64,000 nucleotides of DNA from Theobroma cacao (lineage: Eukaryota > Streptophyta > Magnoliopsida > Malvales > Malvaceae): NCBI RefSeq assembly GCF_000208745.1, contig NC_030850.1:8146151-8210150 (forward strand), given 5' to 3'. The position numbers were made by a program, and so were the translations under genes. The notes beneath the pieces are model-generated. The model had not been told where the DNA came from and ran no database searches. It worked only from the letters and a program-made list of their open reading frames with translations. Below, one piece after another: positions 1 through 11,806 of the stretch (position 1 is its first letter; each line of letters opens with the position of its first letter).

Positions 1-549
1 TAATATTGTATAATGACTATTTGTAGAAAATTATACAAGCTTCTTATTATATTGGGATTTGGGAGGGTATTTTAATGAAATGATCACTATGAATGTTGCA
101 TGCCTAGGTCTACCAAATAAGGAAATACTATATGCAGGGTGTATTAACCAAACACAATATGACATATTATCATCAATTTGCCTTAGGAATCTCTGACGAA
201 GGAACCTGATTTCCAAAGGGCATCTAAGATGCTACGGACCAAATGGCCCTAAAAGGAAAGTGCCTAGAGTGTGTTGAATGGAAAGGCCTAAAGGCTTAAA
301 ACCCTCCCTTGTTCTTTGATGGGGATTTTAAATCCCCCTATCAATGAATTCACAACTTTTTTAAAAAAAAGGGAAAAGTGCCTTGTAATATAGTTACCAA
401 ATATACTATGTAATATTTTATTTATTTAAATTCGGCTAATGATGTTTCATAATTTCTTTAGCCTTCTATATTTACTAATACAAGGGTGTCGAACAGTTTT
501 TACCTTCACCTTTTTAATTTTTTTCCGCCCAAATTTCAACTTTTTGAAG
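1..549. other. Left-edge non-coding DNA (probable intron of the CBS-PB1 gene)
   Basis: No exon of the CBS-PB1 gene is recognisable here, although its 550-656 exon begins in phase 0 and needs an upstream exon. The stretch is therefore probably intron, possibly enlarged by an insertion. A small perfect palindrome with 8-bp arms (GGGGATTT-T-AAATCCCC) lies near 321-337 and may extend imperfectly on both sides. Confidence 0.4.
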
Positions 550-2804
550 GTTGAAAATAGCTCTGGAGCTGTTAATGAAATGGCAAACACAATGATGCAA
601 AAATTCTGGGACTCTGCCCTTGCTCTAGAGCCGCCAGATGATTATGACACACAGAGGTATTACTCTTTCTGCCTCACTTATGGTCCCAACCTGTTATACT
701 CTGGAACCAACCCTGCAGAATGTTCTTTTCAGTGAAATGTCTGCAATCATGGCATCAGATGGTGGAGATGCTGGAAAGCTATCATCTTATCCTTCTCTGG
801 GCCTTGGAAACTCATTTGCTTTTAAGTTTGAGGATCTTAAGGGTCGTGTACATCGATTCAATTGTGGTACGTAGCAGTTTAGGTGAAGATACTTGCAAAA
901 GAAATTGATCTGAAATTCTTAATATATATGTCATTTCACACCTATAAGCACCAGTACACTGATTTCTTAATGCATATCTAGAACTTTACTATTGAAAAGA
1001 AACAAATATTCCATAGCAGAATATGATGTAAACATGTTTGCAGGCTTTGCTACTATTTTTTTTTCATAATGTTGCATGTATGCGAAAATAACATATTTAT
1101 ATTTTGTTCTTTAGGTACTGAAAATTTAGATGAGCTTTTATCGGCTATTATGCCAAGAATTGCTTCCAGTAATGATCATGGTCGTCCTCAGCTTTTGGTG
1201 AGTTGTTGGATTTATTTATTCCTTTTATATTTTACTTTCTGTGGTTTTGTCTAACTTTCTTGTTTGTACTCATTTATTGATTTTTTACTTTTAATTTAGT
1301 ATGAAGACGATGAAGGTGATAAGGTTTTACTCACCACTGATAGTGATCTTATTGTTGCTGTTAACCATGCTAGATCACGAGGACTGAAGGTAACTAATTG
1401 TTTGTGTGGTTACTTTATATTGGACTACTTGTTCTCTCTTGTTTAACCATCCTATTTTATTGCTGCTGTTGGTTTCTTTTTCTTTTTCTTTTTAATAAAT
1501 ATTTGTGTAGAACACATTTCATAATTTTTTACTATAACAATACAAGTTCACGGAGCCCAGCTTCAGGATGTAAGATTGGCTTTATTGAACTTGAAAGTTT
1601 GGTTTTAGTTGATCTCACACATGTTGGAACTTTGTTGAAGGTTCGGTTGTCTGTGGCCTAGAGTGATTTTCTAAGGAGGCTCTTGCTTAGTTCTTTACTT
1701 GGGCTCGAGATCAAACCCTTAGGAGAGTGACATAGGAAAAAGATAAAAACTGTTGATATGAGAAATAAAGAGCCAAAATTGGGAAAGACAGTGCTTGATC
1801 CTGATATTATTCAATAATACTAAAACTGAATCCTCTGCACTGTTCTTCAAACAGTATCTCTCACGTAACTACTGTTCTAGGAACAGTAATATCTAATTTT
1901 TTATTTTAAAATATTTTGTGGTTTTTATGCTTTCTTGCTGGCTACTTTGGCTTCCTAAAGAGGATGCATTATCAATGTGGAATTGCTCCTGACACAGCAG
2001 TCATGACAGATTGGCAGAGTTTAGGGTGTTTTTTAGGTTGGAACTATGTAAAAAATAAAATAAAATAAGGTTTGGAGAGATCTTGGCCATTTATTTCTTA
2101 GCTTTAACCAATTTTCTCAAATTTCTACAAATTTTGTTGTATTGGATTGGGGTATTTGGGATCAACGGCCACTTAACCTATTTAATGACTTAGTGGGCAT
2201 CATTTCTGAAATTGTTTTTTTTTTCTATATATTTTTTTATGCGTTCAATTTATGGGCCCTAAAAGAAACAAATTCAGTCTATATATAAAGATTTAGCTTT
2301 AAACTCTGAGATATTCATTTACAATATCTACTTTGATTATGATTGATAGTTTATATTGATATCAATAGATTATGTTTGTCTGCTTTATTTCGATGATAGT
2401 GGAGAAAATAGATCTAGAAGGCATAAATTTATAATAGAAGATAAACAAAAGGATTTTTGAGGTAAATAGCAGATAAAATATTTATTTTCTAATTTTCTTG
2501 CTGCGGCTAAACCTTCTCTTTACTTCCATATATTATATTTGATATTAAACTGAAATTTTGTGATTTTCGTTGCAATGTGTGAATTTAAATCTTGTGTCAT
2601 TCGAATGTATAACTCTCTCTTCCTTTCTCCCAGGTTTTAAGATTGCATCTGGATTCTGCTGATTCTGATCAGCAGAAAAAATCACAATCAAGTATAACTT
2701 CCAAGAGAACTGGATGGGTCTCTTTGCGCTCTGGCTTATTGGCAGGTGTGGTTGTCATAACTGGCATCAGTGTGCTTGTCTACTTAAAGCGCTCAAAGTC
2801 GTGA
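550..2804 (+). CDS. CBS-PB1 domain protein, 3' exons only (partial)
   Basis: Five exons are readable: 550-656, 733-866, 1115-1197, 1300-1389 and 2634-2804 (TGA). All junctions are GT-AG and keep phase. The joined product has a linker (MANTMMQKFWDSALAL), then a PB1 domain (from SFAFKFEDLKGRVHRFN to KVLRLHLD, with the acidic patch YEDDEGDKV followed by DSDLIVAV). It ends in one hydrophobic segment (GLLAGVVVITGISVLVYL) and a KRSKS tail, so it is probably tail-anchored. This order matches the C-terminus of plant CBSCBSPB proteins (Arabidopsis CBSCBSPB3 type), whose paired CBS domains bind adenosine nucleotides. The CBS half should lie left of the window. Its ligand and partner cannot be read here. 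The last intron is 1.24 kb and holds nothing I recognise. Family assignment is firm; the exact orthologue is not. Confidence 0.85.
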
Positions 2805-3362
2805 GGTTGTGCTGAGTTTTTCTGAGAAGTAGAAAATGTTATAAATCATAACATTGATTATTTAGCGGCTTTTATCAGCATTTGAAGGTTAGGAAGGAAA
2901 CAGGAAGTTTTGATACGAAGTAAGTTCAAATCACCAGTTGAGCTGGAGACGAGAAAAGAAGAATGAGCAGAGAAACGGTTGGAGCTGCTGTTGGTGTCCG
3001 GTGGCAGGTGTGATACTCATACTTGTTTTGAGTACAGTACTCACAGAAATCAATTTTGTTCCACATGTAACTCACAATCTATTCCTCCAACATGTCCACA
3101 TAAGGATAAACAACAATTGTATTTAAACATTTGGTAACACTACTTTGGTTGTATAAGTCAATGAAGGCACTGCTTTTACTCATTAGGCTCATCCGTCTGA
3201 ACATTTAATAATCTATGAGGACTTACTACAGGTTTCCCCCCCTCCCTTTTTCGGAGGGTGACATTGTTTGAGAGATGAAAGTTGAGACAGGATATTATGT
3301 CTTGATGCAGCAGCGTAAATTTTGAGGTCAAATGTGGTTCATAGCCCATATTTTAAAGTCAG

Positions 3363-3396
<34 letters not shown>

Positions 3397-3596
3397 ATTA
3401 TATTTTTTTTTTTTTTAATTTTTAGAAAATGCATTAAAATATTTATACACTTTTTATTGTTAATTTTTTTATGCGTGTGAAACGTTGTTAATATCTTTTT
3501 TAAAAGAAGGGAGATTTTAATTATACTTTTTAAACATGAAAATTATATACCAATTAATGAATCAAACGTTCGAATGCAATTATTGTTAATATTTTA
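2805..3596 (+). other. 3' UTR and AT-rich intergenic DNA
   Basis: The first few hundred bases are probably the 3' UTR of the CBS-PB1 gene. An alternating TA microsatellite follows at about 3361-3405. No ORF here looks coding. Confidence 0.5.
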
Positions 3597-3599
3597 ATT

Positions 3600-4555
3600 A
3601 GATTAAATTTCATCTAGTTCTTCAAGGTTTTATCAAAATTCTATTCAAGTCTATTAGATTTGAAAATAGATATTCCGGCTCAAAAATATCAATTTAGTAT
3701 CCATTTGGTTTGGTTTGGTTTTTTCTTTTCAGTTTATTTATTTTTTGAAAGTAAAAGCTAAAATAAACAAGATTTTAAGAAATTTAAAAAAAATAATTAT
3801 TTTTAAAAACAAAATTTACAAAAAGAATTTCAAAAATAACTTTAGAGATGAGTATTTTTTTCTTTTCTCCTCTTTATTTTAGAAATATGTTAAGTTTTAG
3901 GGAGAGTTTTTCTTTTTATTCCGAAAATGTCCTCATTTATAAAAAATAATCTTAACATTACTCTCTCAAAAATTACTTCCTTTCTCAATGAACTCCCTCC
4001 TCTCCTTCTTTTAAAAATAAACTTTATGTTATATAAAAATATTTTTTATATTTTAAAAAATTTATTTTAAATTGATAAAAATAAAATTAGAACAAAAAAA
4101 TTCGTAATTAATAAAAAATTATTTATTAAATACCTTTTATGATAATTTTAATTAAAATTAAAACTAATATAATTTGCTTTGTCAAATAATTTATTTATAA
4201 AAGCAAATTTATCAAATAACTTTAACTTAATTTTAAAAATTATTATTTTTAGTAAGAGCTTCATAGTAATGCATTTATTATTACCCATAATAACTCTCAA
4301 TTGTTGAGGAAAAAAAACAATTTTAAAGATTTTGACAAGAAATCACTTCTTTTAGAAGAAAAAAAAATCGAAATTACTTCTAAAAAAAGTTTACTTATTA
4401 TATTAGTCAATAATGTTGTTTTGATTTTTAACATATATTCATCCCTAAAAACCAGTATATAGTCATATTAATTAACTCGTTTATTATTTTGAGACTGAAA
4501 TATTTATTTTCAAATTTAACGGACTTAAATTGATTTGGATGAAATTTAACCTTTT
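3600..4555. mobile_element. Decayed DNA transposon / MITE-like element with ~80-bp inverted ends
   Basis: The left arm (about 3600-3690) and the reverse complement of the right arm (about 4475-4555) share AAATTTCATC, then a region reading (C/T)AAGTC..TTA.ATTTGAAAATA, then CTCAAAA. The arms differ by scattered substitutions and about 20 extra bases on the left. The roughly 800-bp interior is AT-rich and has no ORF. This fits a non-autonomous terminal-inverted-repeat element. The superfamily is not assigned because no target-site duplication was resolved. Confidence 0.45.
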
Positions 4556-4599
4556 TGATTATTAATTAATAAAATATGCAAACCAAAACAAGTAAACCG

Positions 4600-5199
4600 T
4601 TTTTTGAAAGTCGGTCCGCGCGCTATCCCCCCCTTCTCTCTCTCTCTCTGCCTTTTGCAGTTTGAATTTGCAGATTATCACCCATAATCCCTTTATTTTG
4701 CTTTGAATAGCACTGTAAGTTCTTCTTTCATTATTATTAATTATTACTATTATTTTTACTCCTCTAGAATTTCACACTTTTCCCATTTCGGGCATACCCT
4801 CAATATTGTCTCTCCTCCTTTATCTGTTGGATTCTTGTGCTTTTCTTTTCTTTTCCTTTCTACTCAGGTTTTGCCTGGAATTATGAGATTCTTGTATTGA
4901 CTCTTCCATTTTGGCAGTAACCATTATAAAGAGATTTTAAAATATTCTGAGGAATTTGTTAAGGTTGGTGAATTCCCATTTTCCTATTTAAAGTTAACTG
5001 AAATTTCTGGTTACTTCTTTAGTCCTTTTTGTTCATTGCTTTCTTATTATAGCCATTTTTCCTAATTTTATATAGACTAGATGTCTGAGTTTCTGAATAT
5101 GGAATGAAACTGTCTCAAGGGTTCCTCAATATATGACAAAAATTAGGATATGGGACTTTAATTTGTTATTGATTTTGATGATTCTTTCCCAGAGTTTCA
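4600..5199 (+). promoter_or_regulatory. Leader exon and 5' intron of the KOKOPELLI-like gene
   Basis: A CT-rich run (about 4634-4650) precedes a probable non-coding first exon ending at about 4713 at a CACT|GTAAGT donor. The next exon starts at 5193 after a TTTCCCAG acceptor, seven bases before the chosen ATG. Pyrimidine-rich leaders with a 5'-UTR intron are common in plant genes. The transcription start is not determinable. Confidence 0.45.
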
Positions 5200-8100
5200 A
5201 TGAAGGAGATGGAACTGAAGGATTTGCAATCTGATCTTGAAGCTTTAAGAAAATTATATGGACTTCTGCAGTGTGGTGGGGATGTTCAAAGCAATGTGGT
5301 TGTAAGTAGTCTTTCCTTTTTCATCTTAGTAGCTTCTATGGACAGCGTGATATGGTGGCGATATTAACTTTTTGGGTACTTTTGTTTTCTCCAAAACCAA
5401 GTGCTCCACTCTTGATACATGCAGTTGAGTGTCATTTCCCTTCTAATAACCATCATATATACATATTCTATGGAAAGTTGCCGTAGACAATGAAGGCAGA
5501 AACATTCTTGCCTGTCTTCTTTTCGAGTTAAGTTGATTTTAAAGGAATTAAAGGCCCAACGAATTTCCATCAACAGCTTTTGGCAATTAAGTGTATAACA
5601 GATATTAAACATGTGATTGTTGATGGCACGCTGTAAAATAAAAGTTTGTCAGTTTCATGTCTGGTGTCTATTTGGTAGTATCAGAGATTAAAAACCAATT
5701 TGTGTGATCTTGCATAATAGCTTAGACATTTAGTTCTTTGACATGGTTTAGCACTCAAGAATTCAAATTCTGAGGGCTGCTACCTATAACCTTATGCTTG
5801 AGGAGGAACCTACTCTTGAGCTCAAATGTACTAGCCTAACCCTTTTCGTTGTCATCTTTGACATTAGTATTATGAAAATTGCTACTTTCGCATTACGCTT
5901 TCAAAAACTTAATGTCTCAATTTAATTGTTGAATGCTGAAAATTTTTACTGCTTAGTTCTCTCTTGAAGGAATGAGGTGTTTTAGATTGCCCTCCATTCC
6001 CTTTTGAGTGTCTTTAATTGTTTTCAGGCAATAGGGATTTACTCAAGTTTAGCAATATGGAAGATATACTATCCCTTTTAATTGGTCTTATGTACATTTA
6101 CTTGGCCTTTGTTGGTATGCAGTTAGGTGAAAGGTCAAAGCTCTTACTAAAGGATCTCCTAGATGGTGCTACAGAGAGGGTTTTGGAGACGCATAAAAAG
6201 GTATATAGACCATGTCAACGTGTGGACTTCTGTCAGACAATTTGGTGCTCTTTTTCCAATCATTTTCTTCAAAGTTTACTAATAAAATGATCGAACAGTG
6301 ATGCTCCTGCTATTGATTGTGATATAATGAGCATTCTATAATTCAGTTGGACTTGGATTTGTTAATTCAAGAAAATGAAGTAGTTCCTTCTTGATGATTG
6401 TAATATTTGTTATCAATTAATTTGTGTCTCAGATAGTAGCAGCAGCAGAACATGGTGTCTGTGCCACATCCTGCTCTTCTGAATCAGAAAAATGCAGGGC
6501 TGTGCCAGAGTCTCAGCCTTCTGTCTTGCCATATGAATTAAAAGCTGCACCAGGTGTAGTTCGGAACTCCATGAAAGAATCAAATCACCATGCAGTTAGA
6601 TCACCAAAAGATGAAGATTGTTCCAATAAGCTAACAACCCAACAAGTTGTCTCACAGCAATCTAGACTGAGCTTTTCCTTGGACAAACCAGAAAATAGAA
6701 AGAAATGTAGTGAGTTCAGCAAGCAAAGCAGTATGAAGCAGCAGAGTACAGCCAGGTTTCTAAGCAGAGACTCTAGGCATCAAAGTCAGCGACGTGATCC
6801 TCTTGGCCATTTTTATCAAGCCAGTGGGGATGAAAGGAACTTGTTAGAGAGAAATGAAAATTGTATGAAGCTAGTGAAAAGCAATGAAACAATGAGGCAG
6901 ATAAGCCTTGGCAGATTCAAAGCTATGCCCAGTATAGTCGGTTCAGTTGCTGGCTCCTCAAGATCTCTAGCTTCTGGAGATAATATTGCTAAACAGAATG
7001 AGAAAAAAGGGGAGGCAGCAAATAATTTCTCCAAAGATGTAGATAATGTAGTCAAGCACATTGAATCCCACATTTCAGCTTTGCGTTTGTGTTCTAAGTT
7101 GGCGGATGCTACCAAAGGTGCTGTGCCACATGGTTTGTGTGATATGCCTACATCAGTGTGTCCTATGGTACAGGCAAAAGAGCATTTGGTTAAAAAGAAT
7201 GAACTGAGCCATAGTGTTGAGCCTTTTTCAGATAAGGATGAGTTACTGCTAATTCAGCTGGAGAATCAAGGAAATGGTAAGAAAGATGACTCACATGGGA
7301 GTCATCAGGTATTAGGTCAAAGTGAGAACGACTTGTTGGAGGATATAACGAGCAAAAAGAGAAGGATTCAGCAGAAGGAGCTAGGTCAAACTTCTGAGCA
7401 TATTGTGAGTACTGATAGGCTGAAGAAAATGGTCGGTAATCAGAATGTGAATGGCATGGTAGAAGCAGGTGATCATAAACAAAGTCACACTACAAGCTGC
7501 TATGTTCACGGGTTAAGGGTTCCAATTAAGCAGGATAATATCACCAAGAGGCCTCCCATGCCTGTGAAAATGCCCTATCTGATCCCAACGAATAATGGGG
7601 GGAAAGAACCGACACCGAAGATAGGAAAATTGAGGCCTTCAATACCATCTCAGTCAGCAGGATCCAAGGCTTCAGTTAGGCCTATTAGTGATAAGAAAGG
7701 CCTGGCACGTCAGATTCTATGCAAGCAGAAAGAAGGGGGTATGGGAATTTTGCACAATAAGATTCTATTGCATCAGCAAGACTCTGAGGATTCTGCTACT
7801 GCTGGCAGTGGCAGCAGTGACAGTGAGGCTTATTCTTTGCCCAGTCGGGACAGTGCATCTTCAGTATCCAGGAGACTTGCTCATGGAGCATATGAAGAAT
7901 CAAGTAGCAGTGATTACAGGGATGTTGGTGAGTCAAGTAGCAGTGATTACAGGGATGTTGGTGAGTCAGGTAGATCGTATCCTACCAGAACACACAAAGC
8001 AATCCGTCTGGTAAACTCTGATCCTGACAAAGCCAAGGGAAGGCTTGGACGGTTGAGGAGGTTTAAGAACAAGTTAGGGCTAATTTTTCATCACCATCAC

Positions 8101-8541
8101 CGTTCTAATCACAAAGACAGCGGTGATCATTCCAGGGATGTTCACACCAAATCCAAATGGACTCATCTGCACAAGGTTTTTCATCCTAGAAACAGACATC
8201 AAGTCCATGATAAAATAAGAAAAGCGAGGGGGAGTAACGTGCCAGTGAAGCATCAGGGAGGGCATTTTCATGCATTGGTGGAAGGATTGATGCAGCACCT
8301 TAAGCATTCAAAGAAATCAAAGCCTTCCAAAGGTGGGATTGGATGGCCAGCGAATGGCCAAGATGTCCATAAAAACAGGAAGGTGAAGCAAATACATTGG
8401 TGGCAGATGTTTCAGCGCCAACGTGGAGTCAAATTACCCAATAAAAGGCGTGTCAAGATAGGGTTTATGAGTAAAAAGCAGCAACTTAGGGTACCTAAGT
8501 TGAGATACCAAACAGTACGGCAGGGTGACATCATGTACTGA
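5200..8541 (+). CDS. KOKOPELLI-like basic His/Ser-rich protein
   Basis: Three coding exons, 5200-5301, 6123-6200 and 6433-8541 (TGA), join in phase 0 to give 762 aa. The first two exons encode a short leucine-rich helical N-terminus (KDLQSDLEALRKLYGLL, then RSKLLLKDLLDGATERVL). The long third exon is hydrophilic and low-complexity. Near its C-terminus come a Ser/Asp-rich stretch with a perfect 11-residue tandem repeat, a basic LGRLRRFKNKLGLIF segment, a run of histidines, and a conserved-looking tail with HWWQMFQRQ. No enzyme domain is visible. The layout recalls plant proteins annotated KOKOPELLI, linked in Arabidopsis to male gamete function, but that match is from memory and weak. An alternative start at 5209 would remove three residues. 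The gene model is strong; its function is uncertain. Confidence 0.75.
7900..7965 (+). repeat. Perfect 33-bp tandem duplication in coding exon
   Basis: Two identical 33-base units (7900-7932 and 7933-7965) encode two copies of SSSDYRDVGES in frame. Identity at all bases suggests recent slippage. Confidence 0.95.
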
Positions 8542-9384
8542 AATTCTTTTGAGAAAAAGAAGGAAAATATAAATTAGTCTTAATTTAAGTTTTTCATTTT
8601 ATTTTTTTCTTAATTTTTGTAAAATCAATCCAATCATTGTTATAATAATAAACAAGTAATTTATATAATAATAAATATTCAATATTAGAAAAAAGAAAGG
8701 AAAGTAAAAAAAAGGGAGAAATAAATAAAAAAAGAAAATAAGAAAACTGAGAGGGAAATGCATTAAATTAAATTATACTAATAAGCACTATAATTTAAAT
8801 GAAATTTTGCTATAATTATACAAATCATCATATATGAAATTGGTACAATGAACTTTTGCATTTTGTTAGTGTTATATTGATTTAAGATACATTTTAATAT
8901 TGATTAAATTAAAGTTTAAATACTCAAATAAATTTAAAATTTAAATTTTTGTTCATTTACTTGAAAATACATAAATTTGTGATATATTTGTAAATTGTAA
9001 GTAAAATTTTGACATTTATTAAAATTAATTGAAATATAATGTAACTTGCAAGTTGTGTGCTGATGATTTATTAAAAAATAATTTCAATTCACTTTAGTGT
9101 TTAACTCATTTATTAGTGTAAGATGTTCAAATTACTTTTTTTTTAATTTTTAAAAGCATTAATATTTTATTTATAATAAGGGATAGTGGATATTTATTCA
9201 TGCATATTATTTTTAATTTCAGAGGCCAGCGGATGCGAGGGTCGGCCGAGTGGCTTCCCCTTCCCCATCGGTGCTTTGAACTAAGGCAAGGCGGAGAGAG
9301 CAGCATCCATTTTGCCTTGTTACTTGTTTTAGCCGAATTTCAGTCCTTATTTACATAATACGTTGTGGAAATTTCTTAAGTTCA
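8542..9384 (+). other. AT-rich intergenic DNA and leader of the ARGLU1-like gene
   Basis: No coding sequence is seen from 8542 to about 9220. From about 9220 base composition jumps to GC-rich, as expected for a promoter-proximal 5' UTR. This part contains an upstream ATG at 9233 opening a 41-codon frame that ends at 9358, before the main ATG at 9385. Confidence 0.5.
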
Positions 9385-11806
9385 ATGCCAAGAAGCTTAT
9401 CCCGGTCTCGATCTCGGTCTCCGTCGTACCGGTCGAGGCACAGCCGGCGAAGCCGAAGAGAGCATACCAGGAGAAGCCGTTCAACCTCTCCACGTCGGCG
9501 TAGAAGCCGTTCGCCATCTCATCGACGCCGTAAAAGCCGCTCTCCAACTCCAAGGAGACACCGTAGGCGAACCTCCTTCTCTCCTTTGCCCAAATCTCCC
9601 TCCCCAGCTCTTCCCGTCCATCAAAATAATAGGTAAACTTTCCATTTCTTTTTCTTTTTTCTATTGCATTTCGTGTAATTGTGTAAATAATGTTGTTTTG
9701 GTTAAAAGTATTTACTTTAGTTATGGCAATTATACTGGAATAATTTGTTAATATGTATATTCTTCAAATTACAATTTCTTTTAGGCTCGATTATCTATTT
9801 GTTTTTTACTTGTTAAAAATTTGTTCTAAAGCAAAAGGTTAGAAACGCGAGTCATAGTTGATTAAAGGAAGCAAGTGGCTAAAACGTTAAGCATATTCAT
9901 GCATACATACATACATATCTATATATATATATAAATACATATCTATATATATATATATATTTGTTTTATGTAAAACTTAAATAAATCGAATTTCCATTCA
10001 CAAAATTAAGTTAAATTTTCCTTTTTAATATTAAGAGAGGTTTTATTTACCTTTTGTTGCTTTTTGTTTCTGTTTTAGGCTTCAACAAGAGGCTGAACTG
10101 AAGTTATTAGAGGAAGAGACCACGAAGAGATTGGAGGAAGCAATTCAGAAAAATGTTGAGGAGAGGTTGAACTCAGAGCAAGTTAAGTTGGATATAGAGA
10201 GGCGGATAGTGGAAGGGCGTAAGAAGCTGTTGGATGATGTTAACACGCAACTCGAAAAAGAAAAGGAAGCTGCTCTTGCGGAGGCAAGGCTAAAACAAGT
10301 AAGCATTGAAATGTTTGTCAAATTACTAGTATTTATTATCTGTATTTGCCCCCTAGAATGAACAAGTGAAGAAGAGTATTTTTCGGTACCAAAAAAAGGA
10401 AATGATATAATAGTTGTGTATTTTGTTACAATGTCAGTGATATCAAGGATTTGCTGTAAGGCACCGAAGGCAAGGTGCAAATTAGTAAAAACATGTGTTT
10501 ATTACAAAGACTAGTGCATGTACTTTGAATCAACAAAGAAGATTAATACAGTAGCTTTTAACTAGAAACAAAATTATATGACCTTCTGTTGTAGATATAG
10601 CTATTCCATTCATTTATTAGGTTTAATGTTAGGATTTTCCACAAAGTATAAGGCTGTTCTTCTTTTCATTTCTTTTAGCAGTAATCTTGGGGCAGAGCTG
10701 TGACTACGAGCAAGCATCGCTAGTTAGCGTTAGTGCAAAAGATCATATAGTATCTTCAATATATAAGATATTTAAAGCAATTAGATTTAGTATAAAGGAC
10801 ATGGGAGAGGAGAAAATAGAAGATTATCTAGCTTGCAGAGCTGAAAGGTATGGAAACTTAGAGCTAGAGTCAGATGATGACATAATTTGAACTAGTGTTT
10901 GATATTTGTAATACATTATATCTGTTTATACATTGACATTATTAGGAAGAAGTAGGTGTGCCTTGGTGTAAATCTGTTAAATATTAGATATTAATATATT
11001 TATATCTATAATAATTAAAATGCATTTTTTTTGTTATAAATATTAGTAATTTATTCTTTGGAATATAGTGTTTTTACGTGGGTCAAAGTTGAGTGCTTTA
11101 AAACCTAGCTCGATACAAGGATAACCTTGAGATTGCTTGTGCTTTTGACTACACAATATTTGTGTTTTCGATAAATGGGAAGAAGGCTGGTTTTCTAGGA
11201 AGCCCCTTTATTTTCAGGGTCTCTAAATTCCCTCTCTGTTCTAAGCCTTTCTAAGATTATGCATGAGAAAGGCATTTAGGGAGAATTTATGACCTTTATA
11301 AGAAGGTATGATTTGAGAAAATGAAGTTAGTGGGAAATTACTACTGCTCCCAGGTTGATTGCCTTGTTAATTCTAATTTGCTGCCCATTTAGGGTGTAAC
11401 TATACGTTGGATGAGGGTTCATGTTCTATGCATTTGAAAGCTGTGGTTACCAATGCATAACTATTCACTATAAACTGATCTTTGTCTTTTTATTGGATCT
11501 TGATCCTTCTAGTTTTTTGATATGGTATTGACTACTTGGCAGGAACAAGCCCGGAGGGAGAGAGAGGAGCTGGATAAGATGCTAGAAGAGAACAGGAGGA
11601 GGGTGGAAGAGGCTCAGAGAAGAGAAGCCCTGGAACTACAGAGGAAGGAGGAGGAAAGGTACCGGGAGTTGGAGCTGATTCAAAGGCAAAAGGAGGAGGC
11701 TGCTCGGAGGAAAAAGCTTGAAGAGGAAGAAGAACATGCAAACCAGATGAGTACGTTGGGTAAGAACAAGTCTAGACCAAAGGTGCCATTTGGAATTGGT
11801 TTGTAA
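9385..11806 (+). CDS. ARGLU1-like RS-domain and coiled-coil protein
   Basis: Three exons, 9385-9632, 10079-10298 and 11543-11806 (TAA), join in phase to give 243 aa. Residues 1-75 are an RS/SR domain (repeats such as SRSRSRSPS and SPRRRRSRSPS). The rest is a highly charged Glu/Arg/Lys coiled coil (ELKLLEEETTKRLEEAI, RREREELDKMLEENRRRVEE, EERYRELELIQRQKEEA), ending LGKNKSRPKVPFGIGL. This is the layout of ARGLU1 (arginine and glutamate rich 1), a nuclear protein tied in animals to splicing and Mediator-dependent transcription; plant members are little studied. Compared with plant homologues I remember, the segment between the RS domain and QQEAELKLLEEET (usually NAxEKLRxEEEEKKR) is missing, and the usual KLSFALxSK end is altered. 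It is probably a divergent paralogue, but the frame is intact. Confidence 0.85.

Noticed and set aside
9225..9260. tRNA-like string GGTCGGCCGAGTGGC
   Set aside because: It resembles the D-arm start of a tRNA-Ser, but no acceptor, anticodon or T-arm pairing follows.
10687..10890. 67-codon ORF inside the second ARGLU1-like intron
   Set aside because: No recognised motif, no splice-site support, and the flanking exons join in phase without it.
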